This document shows, one piece after another, positions 6,883-13,432 of a stretch of DNA of 20,977 nt. A program made the position numbers and the translations under genes. The notes under the pieces are model-generated. The model saw only the letters and a list, made by a program, of their open reading frames with translations. It had not been told where the DNA came from and ran no database searches. The stretch lies in IMG/VR virus record IMGVR_UViG_3300042898_006611, positions 1 to 20,977 of that record. One strand, written 5' to 3'. This DNA comes from a virus. Positions within the stretch are counted from its first letter, which is position 1. The number at the start of each line of letters is the position of its first letter.

Positions 6883-7578
6883 ATGGAAAAAATATGCTTA
6901 ATTTGCAAAGAAAAATTAGATCATTCGTGTTTTCATAAAAACAAAACTAAAAAAGATGGTTTATGTACTTGGTGTAAAACTTGTGTTCTTGAAAATAGAA
7001 GAAAAATTAGACGTGAGAATGGTATAGAATCTAGAAGAATAGGTCCTGATCCTGAAAAGCGTAAAATTAGTCAAGAGAATTTCAAGGCTAGAAAAGAAGA
7101 AACTTTTGTTTACACTAAAACCGAAAAAGAATGTTCTACTTGTGGAATTGTAAAAACTGTTTGTGAATTTAAGAAACGAATTTTATTTATAGATGGTTAT
7201 TCTTCAAAATGCAAAAAATGTGAATATGAAATAACTACAAATTCACGAAAAGCATATGAATTGAAGCATTGGATTAAAAAATTATTTCATAGTGCTAAAA
7301 AACACGCTAAATCTGAAGTGGAAATTGATGAAAATTTTATTTTAGAATTATTTGAAAAACAAAATGGTAAATGTTATTGGTTTAAAGTAGATTTAAAACC
7401 ATCAAATATTGCTAAATATCCTTGGCAGCCTTCTTTGGATAGACTGGATAGAGATAAAGGATATACAAAAGATAATGTAGTTTTAGCTTGTTATTCTGCA
7501 AATATAGGTAGAAATACGGCTTCAGCAGAAATATTTAATATGTTTGTGATTGATTTAAAGATGGCACTCAAAGATTAA
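6883..7578 (+). CDS. HNH homing endonuclease with two zinc ribbons, inserted in the 3' end of the preceding gene
   Basis: 231 residues. Two Cys4 zinc-ribbon modules come first: CLIC (5, 8) with CTWCKTC (28-34), and CSTC (84, 87) with CKKC (110, 113). The C-terminal nuclease core reads QNGKCYWFKVDL, then PSLDRLDRDKGYTKDNVVLA and CYSANIGRNTAS, the pattern of HNH/His-Me enzymes that use 'SLDRID...GYxxxNVxxxC..xN.xR'; catalytic positions are Asp 186/189, Asn 198 and Asn 207. No strong ribosome site precedes the ATG, and an A+T-rich stretch just upstream may hold its own promoter. The repeats at 6815 and 7581 and the leftover in-frame tail after it show that it entered an existing gene. Confidence 0.9.
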   Translation: MEKICLICKEKLDHSCFHKNKTKKDGLCTWCKTCVLENRRKIRRENGIESRRIGPDPEKRKISQENFKARKEETFVYTKTEKECSTCGIVKTVCEFKKRILFIDGYSSKCKKCEYEITTNSRKAYELKHWIKKLFHSAKKHAKSEVEIDENFILELFEKQNGKCYWFKVDLKPSNIAKYPWQPSLDRLDRDKGYTKDNVVLACYSANIGRNTASAEIFNMFVIDLKMALKD

Positions 7579-7580
7579 CT

Positions 7581-7608
7581 TCGTGGTGGAACATACAGTT
7601 CAAAATAG
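7581..7608 (+). pseudogene. Remnant C-terminus of the interrupted 91-residue protein gene
   Basis: CGT at 7582 begins codons for R-G-G-T-Y-S-S-K and TAG (7606-7608). The first 18 bases (7581-7598) repeat 6815-6832 with one mismatch. Removing the intervening segment rejoins the gene in frame as ...KSRGGTYSSK-stop, nine bases before the next ATG, and the stop then overlaps that gene's AGGA ribosome site. This looks like the ancestral 3' end. Confidence 0.8.
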
Positions 7609-7617
7609 GAAAATAAA

Positions 7618-8742
7618 ATGGCATTTGAATTAGAAACTACTTTACCTTCAGGGGTAACAGGTAATTATTGGTATTTAGGTTTTGTTCAAGTTATCACAAA
7701 CGATCAACCATATTGTATCGTTTCAATGGACCTTTATTTGAACAGACAAGCAAAATTAGATGGCAAATCAATTATGGAAAGAAGAAATACAAATATGCTT
7801 CTTTCTGAGATTGATGCAAGTGTATCTTACGACTTCAGAGTTTGTATTTATCATGCATTACAACAAAGAGCAGAATGGCAATCCTCTGTTTATGTTTATG
7901 ATGATCCAGAACCAAACCCTAAATGCCAAGATGCAACTGTCACTACTCAAATGGAAACATCTGTAGACATTTCCATTAGTGCTTATGATCCATACAATGT
8001 TCCATTTGCAATTTCTGTTATTGACCAACCTACTAATGGAACAATTCAACAAAACTTAACAGAAATTCAATTTGGTGGCGGAACTTTATCAATTCCAGTA
8101 TTTACCTACACACCTAACGCTGGATATGCTGGCTCCGATTCATTTACATACACTGCAACAAATGATAATGATGTCGTAGGTAATACTTCAACAATTTCTG
8201 TTACAATTCCAAGCTTGTACCCTGTTGTAGTTGACGTATCATCAGAAACATTTATGAACAATTCTGTTGATATTGAACTTGAAGCAACAGACCCACAAGA
8301 TTTACCTTTAACATTCAATTTAGATAATCCAACACACGGTACTGTTTCTATTGTAGACAACACAGTTACATATGTTCCAACCACCGATTACATTGGTTCT
8401 GATTCTTTTGAATTTACAGCTGATAATGGCACTTATATGAGTCAAACAGCCACAGTTAATGTAACTGTAAACACCACAGTTCCAGTAGCAAGTGATGTGT
8501 CTTCATTCACTACTAAAGATGTGTCAGTTGATATAACTGGTAGTGCAACAGATCCTCAAGGTTTACCTTTAACTTATTCTGTTGACACTCCACCTGCAAA
8601 CGGAATTGTTCTAGTAAATAATGGTATTTTCAACTACACTCCAAATACAGATTATATTGGTTCAGATAGCTTTACATACAAAGTAAATAACGGTACTCAA
8701 GAAAGTTTACCAGCTAATGTAAGCATTGTTGTAGGTCAATAA
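7618..8742 (+). CDS. Virion protein with three Ig/cadherin-like repeats
   Basis: 374 residues. Residues 1-100 form an N-terminal domain with no match I can name (contains SMDLYLNRQAKLDGKSIMER). Residues about 103-198, 203-285 and 288-372 are three beta-sandwich repeats, each with a 'TDPQxLPLTF/Y' strand and a closing motif: YTPNAGYAGSDSFTY (164-178), YVPTTDYIGSDSFEF (252-266), YTPNTDYIGSDSFTY (340-354). These are Big/cadherin-like tandem domains common in bacterial surface proteins and in phage tail, fibre and capsid-decoration proteins, where they bind carbohydrate or cells weakly. No signal peptide, which fits a virion component. Strong ribosome site AGGA. It starts a compact four-gene run. 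Confidence 0.88.
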   Translation: MAFELETTLPSGVTGNYWYLGFVQVITNDQPYCIVSMDLYLNRQAKLDGKSIMERRNTNMLLSEIDASVSYDFRVCIYHALQQRAEWQSSVYVYDDPEPNPKCQDATVTTQMETSVDISISAYDPYNVPFAISVIDQPTNGTIQQNLTEIQFGGGTLSIPVFTYTPNAGYAGSDSFTYTATNDNDVVGNTSTISVTIPSLYPVVVDVSSETFMNNSVDIELEATDPQDLPLTFNLDNPTHGTVSIVDNTVTYVPTTDYIGSDSFEFTADNGTYMSQTATVNVTVNTTVPVASDVSSFTTKDVSVDITGSATDPQGLPLTYSVDTPPANGIVLVNNGIFNYTPNTDYIGSDSFTYKVNNGTQESLPANVSIVVGQ

Positions 8743-8743
8743 A

Positions 8744-8893
8744 ATGGAAAAGAAAGAAGAAAAAGTAGCAGATAATTTACTTCAAGATATCAATACAGTC
8801 ATTTCAGAATTAGAAGAAGCTGAATTGGAAAAAGAAGCTTCAATCTTACATAAAATTTTTATCAAACTTTCAAAATCATTAAAAAAGAGATAA
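8744..8893 (+). CDS. Small 49-residue helical protein
   Basis: ATG 8744 lies just after the stop of the repeat protein, with AGGT seven bases upstream; the frame runs to TAA 8891-8893, four bases before the next ATG. The product is charged and helical. Its second half (ELEKEASILHKIFIKLSKSL) resembles the second half of the helical tag in neighbouring proteins (A-x-x-L-H-x-x-F-x-K-L-S), as though the protein were mostly tag. Function unknown. Filling the gap exactly, with a ribosome site, is the main support. Confidence 0.7.
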   Translation: MEKKEEKVADNLLQDINTVISELEEAELEKEASILHKIFIKLSKSLKKR

Positions 8894-8897
8894 TAAA

Positions 8898-9320
8898 ATG
8901 CAATCAGATAAATTAAGATCATTAGCTGAACTTGCTGAAATATTAGAATCACAAGGCAATATTGTTGAAGCTAATAGAGTACACAGTATGTTTGTCAAAG
9001 AAGCTGCAGAATTCAAGAAAAAATATAATGTTCCTTTTCCTATGAATCTTGATGACGCTTTAAACAATTATGATTCTGAAAATTATCAAATTGATTCTGA
9101 TGGAAGCTGGGAAAATGCTGAACCAATTTCTGATTTTAGAGAAGAAATGTCAGATGCTGATTTACATCAACCAGCTTCAGTAGATGAAAATCATATAGTT
9201 TTTTACAATGAAGACGAAGATCACATTGAAGTTATGAATGTAATTCCTGAACATCATCTTGATTCTTTGCATAAAAACCCTAGTGAACAAACCAGATTTA
9301 TCAAAAGAGCAAAAGACTAA
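8898..9320 (+). CDS. Unknown acidic phage protein with helical tag
   Basis: 140 residues. Residues 1-37 are one of the clearest helical tags (LAELAEILESQGNIVEANRV, then MFVKEAA). The rest is strongly acidic (IDSDGSWENAEPISDF, NEDEDHIEVMNVIPEHH), probably soluble, and has no family I recognise. The start follows the 49-residue protein by four bases with a weak GAGA ribosome site, and its stop overlaps the next start as TAATG, so the genes are translationally coupled. A virion or scaffold-type role is inferred from context. Confidence 0.8.
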   Translation: MQSDKLRSLAELAEILESQGNIVEANRVHSMFVKEAAEFKKKYNVPFPMNLDDALNNYDSENYQIDSDGSWENAEPISDFREEMSDADLHQPASVDENHIVFYNEDEDHIEVMNVIPEHHLDSLHKNPSEQTRFIKRAKD

Positions 9321-10129
9321 TGGAAAGATTTAGAAAAATTGAAGCTAAATCTAAAATGCATCCTGGAGGGCTCAAGGATTGGGTTGAGAAAGAGCGCTGG
9401 GTTGATGTTAGAAGACCTAAAGAAGATGGTGGATATGAACCTTGTGGAAGAAATGATACTTCCAAAGGTTCTAAGCCTGTCTGTGTTCCTACTAATAAAG
9501 CTAAAAGTTTAGATAAGAAAGAATTAAAAAACAGAAAAAGACAAAAAGCTAAGAAAGAAAAAGAACCTAATCCTGGCAAAAAACCAAATACCACTACCTA
9601 TACTGAAGAAGCTGGTGGAAAATCAAAAGAGTCTAATAATAACAATATAAGATTCATTGGTAGTATGATTCCTCTATCAGAATTACGACCAATTGAACCA
9701 AGATTTGTAAAGATTGCTTTGATGGGTGAAGAAGACGAAATTCCCTCAACAGATATATCTAATTTATTTTCAGAATCAGACAAAGAAGTTGATGAAGTTG
9801 TAGAAAAAGTAATTAAATCTGCAACAAGAGTTTTAGGTGGTATGTTTGAGGGTGGACTTACTGGACCTGGAGATGTTGGATCTACTAAATCTTCATCGCT
9901 TTCAAATTTTTTGACAGAAATTAGGGATGCTGATGTAAGTCAAATGGATGAAAAAGAATATTTGAGATTTGTTAAAATAACTGGTCAAATTAAACGTGTT
10001 ATTTACAAGCAAGCAGTTGATAACAATGATTCCAGAATGCACGAAATTGCCCATAAAATGCTACTAAATGGAACAAATCCTTTTAGTCATTCAGATATAG
10101 CAGAAATCGTAAGAGAAGTGTTAAAATAA
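9320..10129 (+). CDS. Unknown protein with a Cys/Lys-rich N-terminal domain (possibly DUF5872-like)
   Basis: 269 residues. Residues 14-80 contain PGGLKDWVEKERWVDVRRP, then GGYEPCGR and KPVCVPTNKAKSL, followed by a long lysine/arginine-rich helix. This resembles a small domain found in phages, large DNA viruses and bacteria that I believe is catalogued as DUF5872 (from memory, unverified); its function is unknown. Residues 80-110 are a disordered Asn/Pro/Lys linker. At 128-134 it has RFVKIAL, similar to the K-x-A end of the tags in neighbouring genes, and an acidic helical C-terminus follows. TAATG coupling to the upstream gene. It is the last plus-strand gene here; three bases separate its stop from that of the convergent glycosyltransferase. 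Confidence 0.8.
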   Translation: MERFRKIEAKSKMHPGGLKDWVEKERWVDVRRPKEDGGYEPCGRNDTSKGSKPVCVPTNKAKSLDKKELKNRKRQKAKKEKEPNPGKKPNTTTYTEEAGGKSKESNNNNIRFIGSMIPLSELRPIEPRFVKIALMGEEDEIPSTDISNLFSESDKEVDEVVEKVIKSATRVLGGMFEGGLTGPGDVGSTKSSSLSNFLTEIRDADVSQMDEKEYLRFVKITGQIKRVIYKQAVDNNDSRMHEIAHKMLLNGTNPFSHSDIAEIVREVLK

Positions 10130-10132
10130 TTT

Positions 10133-10849
10133 TTACAAGTTCATAAAACTCGTATCATAACCATTCCACTTTTTATTAAATAACTTTTTTGAAGCAATAA
10201 GATTTCTTTTGTGACCTTCAGTTAATAAAGCTGAAGATTTATTTCCGTAGTGGTGCATCTTACTTCCAGCTACAAACCCGTGCTTAATATTTTTCTCATT
10301 GAATCTCATCATAATGTCCATATCTTGATGATAATGAATAAATTGTTCATCTAATGGGAATAACCAGTCTCTAGTTTCAGCTGTTAGAGTTAAACACCAC
10401 CCAGCAAAAGAATAGGCTTTTAGTTCAATTTTCACAAGATTATCTGGGGTGTAATAATGTTTAAAATAATCAGATTGATTATTATGTGATTGAACTGGCA
10501 TTGTAGACTTAGGAGAAGCTGCATCTAAATTATATTTTTCAAATGCATTCTTCATTTTAGTCCACCAAGTTTTTGAAAAAACTATATCGTTATTAGATAT
10601 ACAAGTATATTTTCCACTGCAATAACTATAGCCCAAATTCAAAAAAGCATTGTAATTAAAATCAATATCAGGGATCAAATATTTGTCAACATCAAATTTA
10701 TATTTTGAGTTTTTATTTGATTCTATAAGAATGATATTTACATCTTCTAAGCCATCTGATAGTCTCAAAGAATTTACTGCTTCTGAAGTCATCTTGTACA
10801 TATCATCATTGGCAGTGTTGGTAAGTATAATTATATCTAAATCGTGCAT
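10133..10849 (-). CDS. GT2-like (GT-A fold) glycosyltransferase
   Basis: 238 residues. N-terminal Rossmann-like start LDIIILTNTANDDMYKMTSE, strand VNIILIESN, then CISNNDIVFSKTWW (86-88 NND at the DxD position), SFAGWCLTLTAETRDWLF, the acidic motif HQDMDIMMRF (174-183) and the GFVAGSKMHHYGNKS end. This order is that of GT2 family enzymes, with the second acidic motif (usually E-D-x-D) as QDMD. It would transfer a sugar from an activated nucleotide donor. In phages such enzymes decorate DNA bases, virion proteins or host surface glycans; nothing nearby decides which. It follows the upstream gene by seven bases and is last in the minus-strand run. Confidence 0.85.
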   Translation of the reverse strand: MHDLDIIILTNTANDDMYKMTSEAVNSLRLSDGLEDVNIILIESNKNSKYKFDVDKYLIPDIDFNYNAFLNLGYSYCSGKYTCISNNDIVFSKTWWTKMKNAFEKYNLDAASPKSTMPVQSHNNQSDYFKHYYTPDNLVKIELKAYSFAGWCLTLTAETRDWLFPLDEQFIHYHQDMDIMMRFNEKNIKHGFVAGSKMHHYGNKSSALLTEGHKRNLIASKKLFNKKWNGYDTSFMNL

Positions 10850-10856
10850 AGTTCTT

Positions 10857-11270
10857 TCAATTATACTTAAAAATATTGATTTTCTTAGCTAAAATCAAAT
10901 CCCAAATCAGCCTCAATCTTCCCATAAAAGAGAGGCTGATTTCTTTTTCAATAAATTCTTCTGCAGTTTCAATCAACACTTCATCAAGATTATTTGTATT
11001 AGGTGAATAATCTGAATTTATAGAGTCAATAACAAACTCTAAATAATTGCTTGCTACTTTATCTTCTGGAACGAAAATCTTTAAAAATTCTTCGTGATGA
11101 AAAAGGGCTAAGTTATCATTTTCACAAGTAGCCCAATCTCCAGCGTCAACTTCCAAACTCATATCTGTGCCTGGAATATTGATAAATTCAGATTCAAAGA
11201 AATATCTTGCTAATACTTCTCTTCCATAAGCATCCACAAAAGAAGAATATAAATAACGATTTTCTAACAT
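10857..11270 (-). CDS. Unknown 137-residue acidic protein
   Basis: I do not recognise it. The first two thirds are acidic with aromatic residues (YLYSSFVDAYGREVLARYFF, LEVDAGDWATCENDNLALFH), followed by a helical EVLIETAEEFIEKEIS segment and a C-terminal stretch FMGRLRLIWDLILAKKINIF that could be an amphipathic or membrane-touching helix. AGGA lies six bases before the ATG. It is seven bases downstream of the sigma factor stop and seven bases upstream of the glycosyltransferase, so it is cotranscribed with them. Confidence 0.75.
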   Translation of the reverse strand: MLENRYLYSSFVDAYGREVLARYFFESEFINIPGTDMSLEVDAGDWATCENDNLALFHHEEFLKIFVPEDKVASNYLEFVIDSINSDYSPNTNNLDEVLIETAEEFIEKEISLSFMGRLRLIWDLILAKKINIFKYN

Positions 11271-11277
11271 ATGATTC

Positions 11278-11856
11278 CTAAAGTGAGTTTTCAGCTAAAT
11301 TCTTTTCACGAAGTTTTTTGATTGACTTATTAGCAGTGTTGTTGATTGCTTGCCTACTTACATTGTACATAATTGCCACTTCATCATATGTGTAGCCCTC
11401 AATATAAATTAAATTAATTATTTCTTTTTCTTTAGGAGATAAAGAATTTAATATTTCATCTAATTGTATTTTTTTGTCTACAGAAGAATTGTCTGAAAAT
11501 GGATGTTCGTGATCTGATCCATTGTCATATAAGAAATCATTATGTACGAGTTCAGGCTTTTGTTTAGTTTCATCTCTCAGAGCTTTGTTTGGAATTTTGA
11601 TCAATCCAGTGTCAGCTCTAAAATAATGGCTTAAATAAAAATTTATATAATTGTGAAGATGTGTGATAAGTTTTGTATTTCTGCTCGGATCATAATTTCT
11701 ATAAGCTCTAATTGCACTAACTTTAGCTTCTTGCAATATATCTTCTAAAGAATACTTCCTATTATATCGAATATAACTTTTGTTTGCCAATTTGTAAATT
11801 AGCTTTTCATAATCACGAAGTACTTTTTCTTCTTTACGCTTATCAATAGTTGTCAT
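11278..11856 (-). CDS. Sigma-70-family RNA polymerase sigma factor
   Basis: 192 residues from ATG 11856, chosen because GAGGG sits five bases upstream and it avoids overlapping the preceding gene; an in-frame ATG at 11916 would add 20 residues. Region 2 spans about 14-80 (YEKLIYKLANKSYI, SLEDILQEAKVSAIRAYRNY, then HNYINFYLSHYFR), region 4 about 134-185 (LNSLSPKEKEIINLIYIEGY, then TYDEVAIMYNVSRQAINNT, a helix-turn-helix for the -35 element). Regions 1 and most of 3 are missing, as in compact alternative sigma factors. It would direct host RNA polymerase to a subset of phage promoters. An acidic linker (95-130) separates the two domains. Confidence 0.9.
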   Translation of the reverse strand: MTTIDKRKEEKVLRDYEKLIYKLANKSYIRYNRKYSLEDILQEAKVSAIRAYRNYDPSRNTKLITHLHNYINFYLSHYFRADTGLIKIPNKALRDETKQKPELVHNDFLYDNGSDHEHPFSDNSSVDKKIQLDEILNSLSPKEKEIINLIYIEGYTYDEVAIMYNVSRQAINNTANKSIKKLREKNLAENSL

Positions 11857-11885
11857 ATAACCCTCACACTTATAGACCTTAACTA

Positions 11886-12506
11886 TTAACTTTTTGTTCT
11901 CGCATAACTCTTCCAAACTTCTAAATCAAAATCTGCAACATTTTTATTATTCTTTTCGCACCATTTCAAAAACATATCTTCCCAAAATCTATAAGTTAAA
12001 GGAATGACAGGTGTAGATTTAGGTGCTCTTTCATCAATATTTTCTTTGATAAATTTTAAAATATGAGTGTCCAAGATTGCAATTTTGTCTTTGTAAAATG
12101 TGTCAGAATGTAAAAGAAAAAATCTACTAGTTTTCATTCCAACGCCAGGAATTTCTTCTAATATTTTTGGTGTCATTCTGTTCAAATTATATTCACGTTC
12201 AGAAATATATTTGAATCCAGAAAAGATTTTCTTATATTGACCTAGTTTCGCTAATTTGATTTCTTCAAACAAAATACCGTGTTGTTCTGCGCTTTTAATT
12301 GTTTGAAATGGCTTTACATTTTCTGGCATCATCAATCTTTTATTAACAGAACACAAAAATTGTTCAAGTTTTTCAGCTTGTATGTATGCAGTTTTTCCAG
12401 CCACTACAATGCAAAACAAGAGGAAAAGCTGAAGCTCTTCCTCTGTTCTGGAATAATTAGTAATGTTGTAAGGATCAATCTTCTTCGTCGTCATCATCGT
12501 CTTCAT
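11886..12506 (-). CDS. HhH-GPD DNA glycosylase / AP lyase-like protein
   Basis: 206 residues. The helix-hairpin-helix is ILEEIPGVGMKTSRFFL (115-131) with Lys 125 at the position of the catalytic lysine of bifunctional enzymes (endonuclease III, Ogg), and the catalytic aspartate is in AILDTHILKF (Asp 146). The C-terminus lacks the four cysteines of the endonuclease III iron-sulfur cluster. These enzymes remove damaged bases and cut the abasic site in base excision repair; the base specificity cannot be read. The start overlaps the end of the upstream gene by 32 bases (through its acidic tail codons) with no ribosome site, suggesting translational coupling; ATGs a few codons in are alternatives. 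Confidence 0.85.
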   Translation of the reverse strand: MKTMMTTKKIDPYNITNYSRTEEELQLFLLFCIVVAGKTAYIQAEKLEQFLCSVNKRLMMPENVKPFQTIKSAEQHGILFEEIKLAKLGQYKKIFSGFKYISEREYNLNRMTPKILEEIPGVGMKTSRFFLLHSDTFYKDKIAILDTHILKFIKENIDERAPKSTPVIPLTYRFWEDMFLKWCEKNNKNVADFDLEVWKSYARTKS

Positions 12507-13122
12507 TTGATAGTATCATATCACCTTTTGATATGAAATCAAATATAGAGAGTTGTCTTTCCCATTCAACAACCTTTTTTGTTGCTTTTACGAAATTCTT
12601 ATTCCTAGTGCTTTCTTGCCTATCTGATTTTACATATTCAGCATAAGGAGATAATTGTTCCCAAGTAAGATTTTCATTGATCCAATCTAGCATCAATTGA
12701 GGATCTTGTAATGCTGGGTCTTGATCATCAATATCATTTTCATCAAAATCAAGCATTGCATTACGTAAAGACAATACATCTAAAAACTTAATGGAAAATT
12801 GTGCTTTGTCTGGAAATGTAATTATCAAATCTTTACAAAACAATTTATTTTTATTGATTTGATACTCATCAAATTCTAACATCCAACTGTCAAAAAAATC
12901 AAATGCTTCAAAATCTTGTGATATTTTTTTCTTTAAAAAATTTGTTATTTCAATTTTTGTTACATCAAAAACCATTCCAAAATCATCTGAATTGTAAAGA
13001 AGATTATTTTTATGAATAGTTTGATGCACCAAAGAAGCAATTAAACTTTCCGATTCCATTTGAAAAACATTCTTACCAATTATTACTGGTATTCTTTCAG
13101 GAATCTCGATATCAGTCGTCAT
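12475..13122 (-). CDS. Unknown protein with acidic C-terminal tail
   Basis: 215 residues, not recognised. It has alternating strands and helices (IPVIIGKNVFQMESESLIAS, KIEITNFLKKK, KDLIITFPDKAQFSIKFLD) and ends in NEDDDDDEED. Acidic C-terminal tails occur in single-stranded-DNA-binding and other replication proteins, where they recruit partners, but nothing else here supports that role. ATG has AAGG six bases upstream and lies 11 bases inside the preceding gene (ATGACGACTGA). The codons of the acidic tail also carry the start of the glycosylase gene in another frame, so part of the tail may reflect that constraint. Confidence 0.75.
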   Translation of the reverse strand: MTTDIEIPERIPVIIGKNVFQMESESLIASLVHQTIHKNNLLYNSDDFGMVFDVTKIEITNFLKKKISQDFEAFDFFDSWMLEFDEYQINKNKLFCKDLIITFPDKAQFSIKFLDVLSLRNAMLDFDENDIDDQDPALQDPQLMLDWINENLTWEQLSPYAEYVKSDRQESTRNKNFVKATKKVVEWERQLSIFDFISKGDMILSNEDDDDDEED

Positions 13123-13414
13123 TTAACGCCTTAGCGACTCTTTCGTAGTCTAACAAATACATATCGTCTTCAACATCGCCATTGTCAGTTACGAACTTAA
13201 CCTTGCCAACACGAAGCCCGATGTCTTTCATAAAACGCTTTGGATCTTCACCATTAATTTTGACTACAGGCTTGAAATCAATAGCAGTATCAGCAAAGAA
13301 TCCAGTCCACATACTCATTTGCTTTTCTTTCAAGAACATCCATACTGCAAAGAACTCTTCTAATGCTACTGCTTGAGCTTCAGACAAGTTGTCAAATTCA
13401 ACATTAATTTTCAT
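13112..13414 (-). CDS. Conserved small phage protein of unknown function
   Basis: 100 residues with an excellent ribosome site (CAGGAG) before the ATG. It starts INVEFDNLSEAQAVALEEFF, a pattern I recall in small hypothetical proteins of many phages ('FDNxTExQAxALxxMF', then 'FFxD...FxPxVxxNG'); the match continues here with GFFADTAIDFKPVVKINGED. No function is known to me. Probably an alpha/beta protein of about 11 kDa. Its last codons overlap the next start by 11 bases. A TATAAT at 13437-13432, inside the end of the polymerase gene, could serve as a -10 element but lacks a clear -35. Confidence 0.8.
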   Translation of the reverse strand: MKINVEFDNLSEAQAVALEEFFAVWMFLKEKQMSMWTGFFADTAIDFKPVVKINGEDPKRFMKDIGLRVGKVKFVTDNGDVEDDMYLLDYERVAKALNDD

Positions 13415-13432
13415 AACGATCTCCTGTTTTTA

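Noticed and set aside
7858-8384. Antisense reading frames across the Ig-like repeat gene
   Set aside because: They lie wholly inside a well-supported gene, lack ribosome sites and code low-complexity Ser/Thr-rich products produced by the sense repeats.
10127-10150. Terminator between the convergent genes at 10129 and 10133
   Set aside because: Only a weak A+T-only imperfect repeat is present around the two stops, with no stable stem.
10860-10865. Perfect minus-strand TATAAT just before the glycosyltransferase start
   Set aside because: A start site seven bases downstream would leave a leader of only a few bases, there is no -35, and the gene is already coupled to its upstream neighbour.
11857-11916. 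Longer sigma factor starting at 11916
   Set aside because: The extra 20 residues overlap the glycosylase end and lack sigma similarity; GAGGG precedes the ATG at 11856.
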